39,538 nt of DNA. Origin: JAZDOT01 sp043798355 (GTDB lineage: Bacteria > Patescibacteriota > Gracilibacteria > Peribacterales > Peribacteraceae). Of this stretch, positions 7,944 through 15,232 are shown one piece after another. Each line of letters begins with the position of its first letter. Position 1 is the first letter of the stretch. Location: the NCBI GenBank assembly GCA_043798355.1, contig JAZDOT010000014.1, positions 1-39,538 on the forward strand, given 5' to 3'. The notes below the pieces were generated by a model. That model saw only the letters and a program-made list of their open reading frames with translations. It searched no databases and was not told the origin of the DNA. Position numbers and translations under genes: made by a program.

Positions 7944-8553
7944 GGTAATTCAGTTGCGGGTCATGGAGAGGAAGATCGAGGTGGAGCCGCGTGGCATGGA
8001 CGAAGCCGATTTTCTCGAGGAGATCCATCATCCCCTGCGCCGGGAGCAGCCATTTGTGGAGGTCCGGGAGCTCGGTCTCCTTCGATTTGAATTTTCCGAA
8101 GAGATGCTGGTTGATAACGTTGATGTTTCCGTCGGCAAGCACCAGGCGAGCGATCGCTTCGATGTCCGGTGTGACGACGCGCATGACTCCCCCCGGTCGC
8201 AGAACGCGCAAGCACTCGCGCAGCACGTGTTCTCCTTCTTCCTTGTGCAGGTGCTCGAGGGTGGCAAACGACACGATTTCGTCGATGACGTTTGATGGGA
8301 TGGGGAAGGTTTTCGTGATGTCGAATGCCAGATCGACCTGCGGGAATGGGACCTGGTCCACATTCAGGTATTCTCCCGGCTTATACGGATTGCGTCCTCC
8401 GCAGATATCCAGCTTTGCCCCCTGAAATCCCTTCCTCTTCCAGTCTTCGGCCCGCGCAGAGCACTGCGCCCGCGTCCGGGCATCTTTTGCCCAACCGTAG
8501 AGGAAGCGAAACGGTCGGATCAAGCGGTAATAACGGTCGATGATGCTTGGCAC
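7918..8553 (-). CDS. Class I SAM-dependent methyltransferase
   Basis: A 211-residue methyltransferase with the Rossmann SAM-binding motif LDICGGRNPYKPGEYLNVD (about 48-66; motif I plus the acidic residue ending strand 2). It continues with AFDITKTFPIPSNVIDEIV (motif II region), SFATLEHL and LRECLRVLRPGGVMRVVTPD, as in the Methyltransf_11 type. Located among glycosyltransferases, it probably methylates a sugar or glycan end, but the acceptor is not visible. The only good start is GTG 8553 with GGAGAG upstream; the exostosin-like gene starts divergently 29 bp away. Its 3' end overlaps the convergent membrane-protein gene by 26 bp. Confidence 0.85.
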   Translation of the reverse strand: MPSIIDRYYRLIRPFRFLYGWAKDARTRAQCSARAEDWKRKGFQGAKLDICGGRNPYKPGEYLNVDQVPFPQVDLAFDITKTFPIPSNVIDEIVSFATLEHLHKEEGEHVLRECLRVLRPGGVMRVVTPDIEAIARLVLADGNINVINQHLFGKFKSKETELPDLHKWLLPAQGMMDLLEKIGFVHATRLHLDLPLHDPQLNYLIRAEKPE

Positions 8554-8582
8554 GGTGACTATGCTAGTCTCTCCCCGGATCC

Positions 8583-9617
8583 ATGAAAACCGTCTTCACG
8601 CGTATCCTCCCCGGCCGCCCCATCATTCCCTTCCTCTACCCCACGGTCGGGACGGAAGAGCGTGGGAGCATTCTTTTCCTGAGGGATGCCTTCCAAGGTC
8701 TCGATTCCCCCTTTGTCCGCATCACGGATGATCCTGCAGAGTGCGATGCGCTCCTCCTTGCGCACAATTTTCCATCCATACGACACGAGACGGCCTCTCT
8801 CGAGGAATTTGCCGCTCTCTCGAAAAGAACAGGGAAGAAGATCGTCGTCTTCTGGCACGGGGACAGCGACAGTGAGGTTCCTCTCCCCAATGCCGTGGTG
8901 CTGAGAACTTCTCTGTATGGCGCAACCAGACGCCCGAACGAAATCGCGATGCCTGCATACAGTCCCGATCTCTTAAGCGGTGCACCGCTCCCCCTGCGCG
9001 AGAAGTCCGCCGTTCCCACTGTGGGGTTCTGCGGGTGGGCCGAATACCGGAGCCTCAAGAATCTCCTGGGGACACTCGTGATGAATGCGCTCACGGAGTC
9101 CCGGGCCATCCTGTCGGGAAATTCTCTGCTGCGTGCCCGGAAGAAGGGCCTCAGCTTCCGCCGCCGCGCCATCCGGTCTCTTCAGGAGTCCTCTGCTGTC
9201 CGGTCGAATTTTCTCATTCGCAGGAGCTACTCCGGACACCGCGACACCATTCACCTCGATCCCGAGCAGGCACGGAGGGAATACATCGCGAATCTTCGCG
9301 ACTGCGATTTCGCGCTCGTGGTAAAAGGGGATGGGAACTATTCGTACCGCTTTTATGAGGCGCTCAGTCTCGGCCGCATCCCGCTCCTGCTCGATACCGA
9401 CTGCGTGCTTCCGCGTGCAGACAGCGTCCCGTACGATGACATCATGGTTCGGGTGGATTTTCGGGAGATCGGGTCCATTGCTGATCGGGTACGGGCGGCA
9501 TTCGATGCCATGAGCGCGGAAGAATTTGTCCGCAGACAGAAGAGAGCGCGCGAGGTATTTGAGAAGTTTTTGAGTGTGAAGGCGTTCTTCCGGTATGTAG
9601 CGGAGCGATTGATCTAG
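8583..9617 (+). CDS. Exostosin-like glycosyltransferase (GT47-type)
   Basis: A 344-residue protein with the exostosin family C-terminal signature: a strand (FALVVKGDGNYSYRFYEAL) leading to GRIPLLLDTDCVLP, and PYDDIMVRVDFREI from about residue 242 onwards. N-terminal landmarks are SILFLRDAFQ, LLAHNFPS and VVFWHGDSDSEVPL. There is no signal peptide or transmembrane anchor, so it should act on the cytosolic face, as bacterial GT47-like enzymes do. It is divergent from the methyltransferase and convergent with the next GT4 gene. The 3' flank carries a short GGAC-rich repeat (9617-9652) that runs to the neighbour's stop. Confidence 0.82.
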   Translation: MKTVFTRILPGRPIIPFLYPTVGTEERGSILFLRDAFQGLDSPFVRITDDPAECDALLLAHNFPSIRHETASLEEFAALSKRTGKKIVVFWHGDSDSEVPLPNAVVLRTSLYGATRRPNEIAMPAYSPDLLSGAPLPLREKSAVPTVGFCGWAEYRSLKNLLGTLVMNALTESRAILSGNSLLRARKKGLSFRRRAIRSLQESSAVRSNFLIRRSYSGHRDTIHLDPEQARREYIANLRDCDFALVVKGDGNYSYRFYEALSLGRIPLLLDTDCVLPRADSVPYDDIMVRVDFREIGSIADRVRAAFDAMSAEEFVRRQKRAREVFEKFLSVKAFFRYVAERLI

Positions 9618-9640
9618 GACTTAGGACGAAGGACAGAGGA

Positions 9641-10813
9641 CTAAGGGCGAAGGTGAAAGAGCTTTTCAGTGAGTTCCAGGATTTTTTTTGCGAGATCTTC
9701 CGGATTACCCGCTTCGCACAGGATGACCTCTCTTCCATCTTGGAATTTTTCTAGGATAGCGGGAGAGCGCATGGTGATGACCGGTTTTCCGCACGCGACC
9801 GCTTCATAGACTTTGTGCGGGATGACGCGGGCGGCCTTCGCGCTGGTACCGAAGATCCCGAGGCAGATGTCCGCTCTGCAGATCCGTTCCGGGAGTTTCT
9901 CAAGATCCATCCACGGTTCGAAGGTAACGTTCGGAAGCTCCAATTCCTCCGCCAATTTCCGCATGGCGCCGTAGGTCTGTCCCGATCCGAGGAGGGAAAA
10001 ATAAATGTCTGTGCGGGATGCGAGCATCTTCGCGGCGTGCAGGATGACAGAGATGCCCTGCAGCGGGATGAAGCTCCCGAAGAAGAAGACATCCATCGTT
10101 TCCATTATTTCTCGTTTGCCCCCCTCATCCATCTTCTCCCCCTTCTGAGGGGGAGAAGGCAAGCGGAATTTTATTGTACGCGGGCACGGCCGGAAAAGAT
10201 CATGCCGTGCGGTTAAGTAGATGACGCGCACTCTCTCCGGCTTGAGATGAAATGCCCGGACAAAGAATTGCCGGTGCGCTTCCGTATCGAGGATGACCTC
10301 GTCGGCGAGGTGGCAGCTTACGAAGTCCACGATCCAGAGGAAGAGTGCTTTCGGGCTCCACCGTGCGACGAGGCGGCGGTCAGAGACAAGGGTGTCGTGA
10401 ACCGAGATGAACGCGTCGAAGACGAGACGGCGTCGGGGAAAGCACGTGAGAAGCCATGCCAACGGCATGAGATGATGGCCGGGGAACAGAACGACCACCG
10501 TATGCGCATCCTGTTTGAGGAGCCGGTACGTTCGGACGAGATCGAGACACTTCCTGAAAAAGCCCGGTGCTTCCGTGTGGCAGAGCACACATTGATTGCC
10601 TTTCCCCTCAAACGCCGCGCGGATGCAGTGGGTGCGGGGGGCTTCGATGGGGAAGGCGCCGAAGAGGAGGACGAGAGAGGGCAAAGAGGGGAATGAGGGG
10701 AATGAGGGCAAAGAGGTTCGCCAGCAGCACCCTTCTTTACCCTGAGCGGAGCCACGTCGTTCGCGAACGACTGTGGCGGAGTCGAAGGGCAGGGTGCGGT
10801 GATCATGAAGCAT
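9641..10813 (-). CDS. Family 4 glycosyltransferase; N-terminus overlaps dispersed repeats
   Basis: GT4-like protein. Recognisable sequence runs from VLLFGAFPIEAPRTHCIRA through LVFDAFISVHDTL and a C-terminal Rossmann half starting MDVFFFGSFIPLQGI, to the donor motif VIPHKVYEAVACGKPVI. The only ATG is at 10813 (390 aa), but the first 43 codons are translated repeat DNA (the CCCTGAGCG element and a 27-nt leader shared with 13684-13710). TTG 10684 (347 aa) is therefore a plausible real start. A hairpin repeat (10131-10156) is translated as a Ser-Pro-Pro-Gln-Lys-Gly-Glu-rich insert in the linker before the C-terminal domain. It is convergent with the exostosin-like gene. Confidence 0.8.
   Translation of the reverse strand: MLHDHRTLPFDSATVVRERRGSAQGKEGCCWRTSLPSFPSFPSLPSLVLLFGAFPIEAPRTHCIRAAFEGKGNQCVLCHTEAPGFFRKCLDLVRTYRLLKQDAHTVVVLFPGHHLMPLAWLLTCFPRRRLVFDAFISVHDTLVSDRRLVARWSPKALFLWIVDFVSCHLADEVILDTEAHRQFFVRAFHLKPERVRVIYLTARHDLFRPCPRTIKFRLPSPPQKGEKMDEGGKREIMETMDVFFFGSFIPLQGISVILHAAKMLASRTDIYFSLLGSGQTYGAMRKLAEELELPNVTFEPWMDLEKLPERICRADICLGIFGTSAKAARVIPHKVYEAVACGKPVITMRSPAILEKFQDGREVILCEAGNPEDLAKKILELTEKLFHLRP
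10131..10156. repeat. Hairpin repeat translated in the linker of a GT4 protein
   Basis: CTTCTCCCCC (10131-10140) and GGGGGAGAAG (10147-10156) form a perfect 10-bp stem around TTCTGA. Read on the minus strand it encodes part of the interdomain linker of the glycosyltransferase at 9641. Confidence 0.75.
10706..10732 (-). promoter_or_regulatory. 27-nt leader-like sequence shared with 13684-13710
   Basis: This 27-nt sequence matches 13684-13710 at 25 of 27 positions. Both copies lie just upstream of the likely start codon of a minus-strand gene (TTG 10684 here, ATG 13657 there). It may be a promoter/leader element or just another dispersed repeat. Confidence 0.35.
10739..10795. repeat. Dispersed CCCTGAGCG...AGTCGAAGGG palindromic element
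   Basis: ACCCTG (10739) and CAGGGT (10795) flank an inverted element whose centre, GTCGTTCGCGAACGAC (10756-10771), is a perfect 16-bp palindrome, with GCCAC/GTGGC arms outside it. Relatives of this element occur at 25757, 34701 and 39321. Confidence 0.8.
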
Positions 10814-10828
10814 GATAGCGTGTCATTG

Positions 10829-10972
10829 CCTCACCCCCTAACCCCCTCTCCCATGCCACTCCACATGCCCCGGGAGAGGGGGAAGCCGTTCTCCTGCCAA
10901 ATCAAAATCAGCGCGACACCCCTCTCCGCGTGGGCTGGCGGAGTTGGTTTCGGAGAGGGGCCGGGGGTGAGG
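10829..10972. repeat. 144-bp MITE-like element with terminal inverted repeats
   Basis: The left end CCTCACCCCCTAACCCC and the right end GGCCGGGGGTGAGG are inverted copies with CCTCTCC/GGAGAGG inside them. Between them lie a CCCCGGGAGAGGG stretch and non-coding sequence. A half-length relative of the left part is at 35811-35860. The element lies between two minus-strand genes, directly after a terminator. Confidence 0.7.
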
Positions 10973-10978
10973 CACACT

Positions 10979-11013
10979 AAAAAAAGCCGGCGTCCCCATG
11001 GGGGTCGTCGGCT
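10979..11013 (-). terminator. Rho-independent terminator for the 11061-11639 gene
   Basis: On the minus strand a stem AGCCGACGACCCC/GGGGACGCCGGCT (two mismatches, 3-base loop) is followed by seven T residues. It lies about 50 bp after the stop codon of the membrane-protein gene. Confidence 0.85.
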
Positions 11014-11060
11014 CGTGCCACGCGGCTTTCCACGATCACGTTCTTACCGTGATGTGGTGT

Positions 11061-11639
11061 TCAGCCACGCGGCGTACCGTCAGTTTCATCAGTGTGCGCG
11101 GGACCACGGGCTTCATCGTCGTCGTTGCTCCATATGTGAGAAGTAAGCCCGGGCTCGTCATCGGACAGGTCGCTGTCGACGGGGCGCGTGCCCGGGCCAG
11201 AGAGGGGCTCCGGCTCGTCGGTGCCGAGGTCGACCGCGCGTCCGGAAAGGTCTGGTGTGGCGAGGAACCGGCTGGCGTACATCGTTGCGACTGCCAGCAG
11301 ATTTGCCAGGAAGAACAGGCCGAACCCGATGGAGAATGCGAGGACATTCCGTTCCACCCCAACGAATGCGAGAACACCCATCGCTACTGCTTGTATCAGC
11401 AGGAGTACTAATGGGCAGGAGTAAAATGTGAGGAGCGCCTCACCCCACCGTGGCCCCTTTCGCATCCGGCTGATCCCCCATTCTTGAACGAAGGGGATCA
11501 TCATTGGGAAAAACGGAAGGATACCTCCTACAAGGCAGGCGATTTGGTCCTTCTGCATACCCCAAACAAACAGCGCCAGCCACCCACCCCACGCTGCGAC
11601 AAGCAGCGTTACGACCAAAATCTTTTTCCAGTTCTTCAT
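11061..11639 (-). CDS. Four-helix integral membrane protein, function unknown
   Basis: A 192-residue protein. Hydrophobic helices lie at about 7-28, 32-50, 68-93 and 98-118. An acidic, Ser/Asp/Pro-rich tail of about 70 residues follows and is presumably cytosolic and unstructured. The start is well supported: ATG 11639 has GGAGGA five bases upstream, the best ribosome-binding site in the region. It is a single-gene transcription unit with a likely promoter at 11712-11739 and a strong terminator at 10979-11013. No family recognised. The divergent GT4 gene at 11792 shares the upstream region. Confidence 0.75.
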   Translation of the reverse strand: MKNWKKILVVTLLVAAWGGWLALFVWGMQKDQIACLVGGILPFFPMMIPFVQEWGISRMRKGPRWGEALLTFYSCPLVLLLIQAVAMGVLAFVGVERNVLAFSIGFGLFFLANLLAVATMYASRFLATPDLSGRAVDLGTDEPEPLSGPGTRPVDSDLSDDEPGLTSHIWSNDDDEARGPAHTDETDGTPRG

Positions 11640-11711
11640 GGTTTCCTCCCCCGACCCGCTTTTAACGGGACGGAAAAAACGAACGTGTGAAAGGTCGACG
11701 GTACAAAGGAT

Positions 11712-11739
11712 AATTTACATTAAAATACAAAAAGGTCAA
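11712..11739 (-). promoter_or_regulatory. Candidate promoter of the membrane-protein gene
   Basis: On the minus strand TTGACC (11739-11734) is followed by a 16-nt spacer and TAAATT (11717-11712), in an AT-rich island between the divergent genes 11639 and 11792. The rest of 11640-11791 has no gene. Confidence 0.4.
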
Positions 11740-11791
11740 ATACATTCAAAACATTCGCCAGAGCCACAGAAGAGCGCTATTCTCTGTTTCA

Positions 11792-12934
11792 ATGAAGATC
11801 ACCTACGTTTCGCAGGCGCGCTTTCCGACCGAGAAGGCGCATGGGCATCAGATCGCTCAGGTGTGTCAGGCGATGGTACGGTTAGGACATTCCGTCACTC
11901 TCATTGCTCCCAGCATCAAAACGGGCGTCACGGAGGACTTCAAAACGTATTACAGTCTCACGAATCCCTTCTCGTTCGTACGGATAAAAGTTTTCGATGC
12001 GCTGAGCGCATGGTTCGTCCCCGGCGCTCTCGCATTCCACGTCACCATGTTTTCCTACCGGAGAGCGCTTCAGCGATTTTTCGCCTCGCATGGGGCGGAT
12101 CTCCTCTACACGCGCTCCTCCGCTCTCCTCTCCGCGCTCCTTCGAACCCGTCTCCCCGTGATTCTCGAGCTCCACACGCTCCCGCGCCGCACGCAGAGTT
12201 TCGTTGACCGGTGCAATCGTTGTCGGCGCATCGTCTGTCTCACGACCATTATGCAGAGCGAACTTCGGTCATGGGGAGTGGAGAGAGCGCTGTGCACGGT
12301 GGAAGGGGATGCGGTGGATCTCTCGCTCTTCCATTCCAACGTATCGTGCAGTGAGGCGAGACGGGAGTTTCCCGTGCGCTCTTCCCGTCCGGTCGTGGGG
12401 TACATCGGCAGGTTGAATACCATGGACATGGAAAAGGGGGTGGCAGATCTGCTTCGATCCCTCTCGCTTCTGAAGACGGAACATCATCTCTTCCACGGTT
12501 TCATCGTCGGCGGACCTTCGATCGATCAGGAGAAGTATCGCCTCCTCGCGCGCCGCCTCGATCTCCATGATGACGATGTGACCTTCCTGGATCCCGTTCC
12601 CCACAAGAGTGTTCCCCAGGTCATGGCGGCATGCGACATCCTCGCCATGCCCTTTCCCGATTTGCCGCATTATCATTCGAACATGTCGCCGCTCAAAATG
12701 TTCGAGTACATGACGGCGTTTCGCCCCATCGTGACGTCCGATCTCCCCTCTATCCGCGATGTCCTCGACGAAACGACGGCGTTCTTCTTCCCGCCGGGGG
12801 ATATCCGCGCGCTGGCGGATACGTTGGTCATGATGGCATCACATCCATCCGAGAGTCTCGCGCGGGCGCAGGCGGCCAAAGAGAGGGTTCAGCATTATTC
12901 GTGGGAGAAGAGGATGGGGAGGATTTTAGTATGA
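11792..12934 (+). CDS. Family 4 glycosyltransferase (GT-B fold)
   Basis: A 380-residue GT4 enzyme. The N-terminal half begins MKITYVSQARFPTEKAHGHQ, with the helix that follows strand 1, and includes LPVILELHTLPRR. The C-terminal half begins VVGYIGRLNTMDMEKGV (about 203). It ends with the donor-site region DLPHYHSNMSPLKMFEYM, a common variant in which the EX7E glutamates are spread, followed by AFRPIVTSDLPSIRDVL. No in-frame repeat insertion is present, unlike in other GT4 genes here. The stop is followed at once by a TTAGGG-like tract. It transcribes away from the 11639 membrane protein and towards the methyltransferase. Confidence 0.87.
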   Translation: MKITYVSQARFPTEKAHGHQIAQVCQAMVRLGHSVTLIAPSIKTGVTEDFKTYYSLTNPFSFVRIKVFDALSAWFVPGALAFHVTMFSYRRALQRFFASHGADLLYTRSSALLSALLRTRLPVILELHTLPRRTQSFVDRCNRCRRIVCLTTIMQSELRSWGVERALCTVEGDAVDLSLFHSNVSCSEARREFPVRSSRPVVGYIGRLNTMDMEKGVADLLRSLSLLKTEHHLFHGFIVGGPSIDQEKYRLLARRLDLHDDDVTFLDPVPHKSVPQVMAACDILAMPFPDLPHYHSNMSPLKMFEYMTAFRPIVTSDLPSIRDVLDETTAFFFPPGDIRALADTLVMMASHPSESLARAQAAKERVQHYSWEKRMGRILV

Positions 12935-12984
12935 GGGTTAGGGTTAAGGCTAAGGTTAAGGCTAAGGTTAAGGTTAAGGTTGGG
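12935..12984. repeat. Telomere-like GGGTTA/AAGGTT tract between convergent genes
   Basis: About eight hexamers of GGGTTA, AAGGCT and AAGGTT type lie directly after the TGA of the GT4 gene. The tract supplies the TAA stop codon (12974-12976 on the minus strand) of the convergent methyltransferase. Confidence 0.8.
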
Positions 12985-13657
12985 TTTTTCGGTGTGGCCG
13001 TATGAATCGTTTGATTCTCCACAGTACATAGGCGACGCCTTTCAAGAAAAGCATGAAGCGATTGGTCAGAGGACAACCGCGACCCTTGCGGGCGTAGGTG
13101 ATGCCGTGGACGAAGCCGATCGAATGGAAACCGGTTCCTTTGTAGAGCTTTTCCTCGATCACGTTCGCGGGTCCCGGCATGCTGGAATCGTGGAAGGCGA
13201 TGGTTCCGCCTTCAACGAGAAACGGAGACCAGGCGGAGAAGTCTTTGCGGACGAACTCCTCCTCATGCGCACCGTCGATCCAGAGGAGTTCGATAGGCGT
13301 GTTCCAATTTTTTGCCGCTTCACTCGATGGCTTCGGGATCGCGGTGACCTGTGCGGAGACTCCGGCACGCGAGATATTTGCCTGGAACTCCGGCAGCGTG
13401 AACACGTTCCCGTGCTCCGAGGATCCCGTAAACGGATCGACGGCGAAGATGTGCGCACCCGCACCCGCGCGCGACCCCAAAGCGAGACAGACGGTGGAGC
13501 GCCCCTTCCACGACCCGATTTCCAGGATGACGCCGCGTCCCCTCCCGCGCTTCGCGAGGCGGTAGAGCAGCTTCGCTTCTTTCGCAGAGAGCCATCCTTC
13601 GATGCCGCGGAGCTTCTCAGTGTCGAGACCGGAGGGGAGGGGGAGGTATTCCAGCAT
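12974..13657 (-). CDS. Class I SAM-dependent methyltransferase (Methyltransf_24 type)
   Basis: A 227-residue methyltransferase. Motif I is VILEIGSWKGRSTVCLA (about 43-59), with FAVDPFTGSSEH (motif II acidic residue), PIELLWIDGAHEEEFV, and LVEGGTIAFHDSSMPG (strand 5-6 region). This arrangement, including the WIDGAH motif, is typical of the family often found in glycan and rhamnosyl O-methyltransferase settings. I chose ATG 13657; a longer frame to TTG 13738 reads through the TTAGGG-like tract and gives unrelated hydrophobic sequence. It is convergent with the GT4 gene and co-directional with the SGNH gene. Confidence 0.83.
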   Translation of the reverse strand: MLEYLPLPSGLDTEKLRGIEGWLSAKEAKLLYRLAKRGRGRGVILEIGSWKGRSTVCLALGSRAGAGAHIFAVDPFTGSSEHGNVFTLPEFQANISRAGVSAQVTAIPKPSSEAAKNWNTPIELLWIDGAHEEEFVRKDFSAWSPFLVEGGTIAFHDSSMPGPANVIEEKLYKGTGFHSIGFVHGITYARKGRGCPLTNRFMLFLKGVAYVLWRIKRFIRPHRKTQP

Positions 13658-13686
13658 AGGGATTAGGGTTAGGGTTAGGATTAGGG
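13658..13686. repeat. Telomere-like TTAGGG tract just upstream of a methyltransferase start
   Basis: Four to five copies of GGATTA/GGGTTA directly precede the ATG at 13657 on the minus strand. This is the third such tract in the window. It is followed by the 27-nt sequence shared with 10706-10732. Confidence 0.8.
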
Positions 13687-13710
13687 CAAAGAGGTTCACC
13701 AGCAGCAGCC
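13684..13710 (-). promoter_or_regulatory. 27-nt leader-like sequence, second copy
   Basis: Matches 10706-10732 at 25 of 27 positions and lies upstream of the methyltransferase start in the same orientation. Function not known. Confidence 0.35.
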
Positions 13711-13741
13711 GTTCCTGGCTGCGGTCAGGCGAAGACAAATT

Positions 13742-14758
13742 TCATGGATTGAGAATCGTGAGGAGAGGCTCCTTGATGAATGCCGCTGCTTTCCCGATGG
13801 AAGCGGGGGTGGGGTGGACCACGTCGCCTCTGGCGGTGAGCGTCTCGACATTGTTGCCGAAGAGCTCGTAGAGGTCGACGACGGTGAATCCGGCTTCTTC
13901 CGCCGCATTCTTCAGCGCAGGGACGACGCGCGGGTGGATGGAATTATCGGGCCAGATCACAAAGAGACGCGGGAGGTTATGCGGCAGATTGGTTGTGAGT
14001 GTGAGGAGTTCCTTTCGGTAGTTCATGACGCCATCGGTGCTCTCTTGTGTGTTGGGATGTTCTCTGGACTGCACGCGGTCTTTTTGCGATTGAATGACTC
14101 CTGTTCGGGCGTTCACGATGATCTTGATGGCTTTGTAGATGACGCTGTGGGTATCCAGCCAGCATGCCCCCGGAAGCCACCCGAGGATCCCCTCTCTGAT
14201 CGGTGAACATTGCAGGTCTTCCGGACGCCAATTTTTCGGCCGCAGGGTTCCGTCTTCGGTGAGGCGGGCGGCTTCTCCGGCGCCGAAATCATTGAAGAAG
14301 AAGACGAGGATGAAGGCTCTCGGATGGAGCGGGACGATTTTCCTTTGGTACGTTCCCATTTCCTGAGCGAGGTTATAGCCCGGGACGCCGGCATTCATGA
14401 ATTGGAACTCGGGAAGAAGCCGTTCGAGTCTGGCGGCGAGAGACTCGTCATCTTCGACGCCGAGGCCGAAGGTAATGGAGTCGCCGAGGACTGCGATGAG
14501 CGGCCGGGAGGGGTCCCTCTCCGGCGAGCGGAAGCCGAGGCTGTTCGTCGTGACGGTGGACTTGAACGCTCGCTCGCGTATGAAGGGGATGAGTTCGTAA
14601 CTGATCTCAGGATATGCGCTCTGTTGGTAGATGTGCGGCGGGTTGGGGGCGGTCGTGAGGATGCCCGTCACGCGCGGCAGGATTTCCATTGCGGCGATGA
14701 GGAACACGACGGATCCGATAGCGAGACTGCCGTTGATGAATATTTCGCGCAGACGCAT
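13742..14758 (-). CDS. SGNH/GDSL-type hydrolase or O-acyltransferase, membrane anchored
   Basis: From ATG 14758 the protein has 338 residues, with an N-terminal signal-anchor helix (about 9-26). The SGNH blocks follow: block I LGDSITFGLG with nucleophile Ser94, a Gly in the GVPGYN segment (block II), FFFNDFG with the block III Asn, and a C-terminal DVVHPT giving the Asp/His pair (block V). This fold deacetylates or acetylates glycans; given its neighbours, an extracytoplasmic role on the surface polysaccharide is likely. An in-frame ATG at 14872 would add 38 charged residues, but its start codon sits in the loop of a strong hairpin and the extension runs through repeat DNA, so I prefer 14758. 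Confidence 0.8.
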   Translation of the reverse strand: MRLREIFINGSLAIGSVVFLIAAMEILPRVTGILTTAPNPPHIYQQSAYPEISYELIPFIRERAFKSTVTTNSLGFRSPERDPSRPLIAVLGDSITFGLGVEDDESLAARLERLLPEFQFMNAGVPGYNLAQEMGTYQRKIVPLHPRAFILVFFFNDFGAGEAARLTEDGTLRPKNWRPEDLQCSPIREGILGWLPGACWLDTHSVIYKAIKIIVNARTGVIQSQKDRVQSREHPNTQESTDGVMNYRKELLTLTTNLPHNLPRLFVIWPDNSIHPRVVPALKNAAEEAGFTVVDLYELFGNNVETLTARGDVVHPTPASIGKAAAFIKEPLLTILNP

Positions 14759-14834
14759 GGACTTCTTGGAGGATAGCCTATGGAGCTTTCCCCTTGAAGC
14801 GATATATCCATTGATCTCACCTTGTGGTTTTTTT

Positions 14835-15223
14835 CCACCTTTTTCCGGCGACACCTCTGTTCTTTCTTTCATAACTGAAAGAAAGAACCAAAGAAAGGTT
14901 TCGTTCCTGTGATTGTTCGCGGATCAGCCTATCCAAATGCTCCGCTGCAAAAATGAACCTCCTCCGCTGGCTCCTCCGCATTTTTGCCACGCTTCGCATT
15001 TGGAGGCTGAAACCGCTCGCAATCAGGGGAGCGATTCATACCCTTCTTTTGAAGGGAGGGGTGGCGCGCCACGGGGGGTGACGGGGAAGGCCCTGCTGCC
15101 GCAGCAGATGGCCGACGAATCAGCTCCGAATCCTTGTAGGAGCTGATGAGGAGGCGCAGGGCCGGGAGGAGGGGCTTTGGCGCGCCGGCGTTTTGGGCCA
15201 CCTTTTTCGCCGGAAAAAGGTGG
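14835..15223. repeat. 389-bp region bounded by 17-bp inverted repeats, with nested hairpins
   Basis: CCACCTTTTTCCGGCGA (14835-14851) recurs as its exact reverse complement at 15207-15223. Inside are a perfect 12-bp hairpin (14859-14888), an imperfect long hairpin with CAAAAATG/CATTTTTG arms (about 14934-15002), ATCAGCTCC/GGAGCTGAT (15119-15147) within GGCCCTGC/GCAGGGCC (15089-15163), and two GGCGCGCC sites. I see no convincing gene. It may be a composite of miniature elements. Confidence 0.6.
14859..14888. repeat. Perfect 12-bp hairpin with six-base loop
   Basis: GTTCTTTCTTTC (14859-14870), loop ATAACT, and GAAAGAAAGAAC (14877-14888). It lies upstream of the SGNH gene and could be a transcript hairpin or a dispersed repeat. 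Confidence 0.75.
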
Positions 15224-15224
15224 C
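15197..15224. terminator. 12-bp hairpin directly downstream of the carbamoyltransferase stop
   Basis: GCCACCTTTTTC/GAAAAAGGTGGC with a GCCG loop starts 9 bp beyond the stop of the minus-strand carbamoyltransferase. The T-rich part lies inside the stem rather than after it, so termination activity is uncertain. It also contains the right inverted repeat of the 14835-15223 element. Confidence 0.45.
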
Positions 15225-15232
15225 AAAGAACA

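Noticed and set aside
13658..13738. N-terminal extension of the methyltransferase from TTG 13738
   Set aside because: It translates the TTAGGG tract and the shared 27-nt element; ATG 13657 fits the family.
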